Below are positions 13,333 through 13,803 of a stretch of 13,803 nt of DNA, one piece after another. The notes beneath the pieces were generated by a model. It made no database searches. It was not told the DNA's origin and saw only the letters and a program-made list of their open reading frames with translations. The position numbers and the translations under genes were made by a program. Source of the stretch: Candidatus Bathyarchaeota archaeon. Lineage in GTDB: Archaea; Thermoproteota; Bathyarchaeia; 40CM-2-53-6; RBG-13-38-9. The stretch spans positions 1 through 13,803 of the forward strand of contig JAOZGV010000014.1 of NCBI GenBank assembly GCA_026015225.1, written 5' to 3'. The first letter of the stretch is position 1, and each line of letters starts with the position of its first letter.

Positions 13333-13803
13333 TTGAATATCGAAGTTAAAAAATTTACATTATACTGTTTATCGACTTTTTGCGTTTCCTTTGGATTTAT
13401 TACATCATATTTCTTTGTTCCAATCTTTGCAAAAAACATCGGAGCAGGCATGACTGAAATTGGTATTATTGGTGCGTCTTACTTCGCTGTTACTACTTTT
13501 ATGATGTACATTCTAGGAAAACTATCTGATTTTAGAGGCATAAGAGATTATCTTATAATCTTTGGTTTTTTGGGCTCATCTGCTATTTATTTTCTCCTAT
13601 CTTTTTCAAATTCTGCAATTCAATTATTGTTCTTGATGATGGCATTAGGATTGACGACATCAGCATATCAGCCCTCCTTACTAGCCTTAGTTAGCGAGAA
13701 TAAAGCAATTCTTACCAGTGGGAAAAAGATGGGATTTTATAATGCTTCCATCTCTGCTGGATTTGGTATAGGTATAGTTTGTGGCGGGGCGATATCCGAT
13801 TTA
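13333..13803 (+). CDS. Major facilitator superfamily transporter, N-terminal part (cut by window edge)
   Basis: The frame is open from a TTG at 13333 to the right edge, 157 codons. After the short N-terminus NIEVKKF come about five hydrophobic segments typical of MFS helices: FTLYCLSTFCVSFGFITSYF, a second around IGIIGASYFAVTTFMMYIL, a third at IIFGFLGSSAIYFLLSF, a fourth at LLFLMMALGLTTSAYQPSLL, and a fifth around FYNASISAGFGIGIVCGGAI. Between helices 2 and 3 sits GKLSDFRGIRD, a form of MFS motif A (G-x-L-S-D-x-x-G-x-R), which is the main diagnostic. The N-x-S/A-x-x-G pattern in helix 5 also fits an efflux-type member, but the substrate cannot be told. AAAGG at 13322-13326 lies six bases before the TTG. 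Confidence 0.88.
   Translation, partial: MNIEVKKFTLYCLSTFCVSFGFITSYFFVPIFAKNIGAGMTEIGIIGASYFAVTTFMMYILGKLSDFRGIRDYLIIFGFLGSSAIYFLLSFSNSAIQLLFLMMALGLTTSAYQPSLLALVSENKAILTSGKKMGFYNASISAGFGIGIVCGGAISDL

Overview
The window is chromosomal DNA from an AT-rich archaeon. The domain assignment rests on several sequence features: a tRNA gene split by introns with bulge-helix-bulge (BHB) splice structures, an archaeal Hjc-type Holliday junction resolvase, TATA-like boxes about 25 bases before many genes, short or absent leaders, and frequent TTG starts (5 of 12 genes). Several introns in one tRNA are best known from the Thermoproteota/TACK side of the archaea, including Bathyarchaeia-like lineages. I cannot fix the lineage from this window; an Asgard or other affiliation stays possible.

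Layout. 1-2410 (minus): most of a large secreted surface glycoprotein with at least five tandem repeats of about 105-115 residues, running off the left edge. 2520-2680 (minus): a tRNA-Glu(TTC) gene that I read as broken by three introns (31, 31 and 20 nt), with CCA encoded. 2749-3024 (minus): acylphosphatase. 3206-3772 (minus): unrecognised 188-aa protein. 3773-4080: divergent intergenic region with two inverted repeats and a TATA box. 4081-5772 (plus): dihydroxy-acid dehydratase (IlvD/Edd family). 5796-6149 (minus): small membrane protein. 6328-7392 (plus): M29 aminopeptidase. 7424-8461 (minus): homoserine dehydrogenase. 8462-8691: divergent intergenic region carrying two copies of a GC-rich motif whose third copy lies beside the tRNA. 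8692-12785 (plus): a tightly coupled three-gene operon of two GcvP-like PLP subunits and an AcoX/COG3199-type NAD-kinase-like protein. 12834-13142 (minus): Hjc. 13333 to the right edge (plus): N-terminal part of an MFS transporter.

How the genes work together. IlvD (branched-chain amino acids) and homoserine dehydrogenase (threonine, methionine, isoleucine) are amino-acid biosynthesis genes but are not in one operon. The operon at 8692-12785 is the most interesting protein-coding part. Its two subunits are built like glycine decarboxylase P-protein alpha and beta and keep the PLP lysine and aspartate, but they depart from the canonical motifs around the cofactor and substrate. They are followed by an NAD-kinase-fold protein instead of GcvH or GcvT. 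This may be a P-protein-like enzyme with a different substrate or mechanism.

The strongest structural finding is the tRNA-Glu. The two introns in its T arm are arranged so that the canonical splice motif of the third intron can only form after the second has been removed, which implies ordered splicing.
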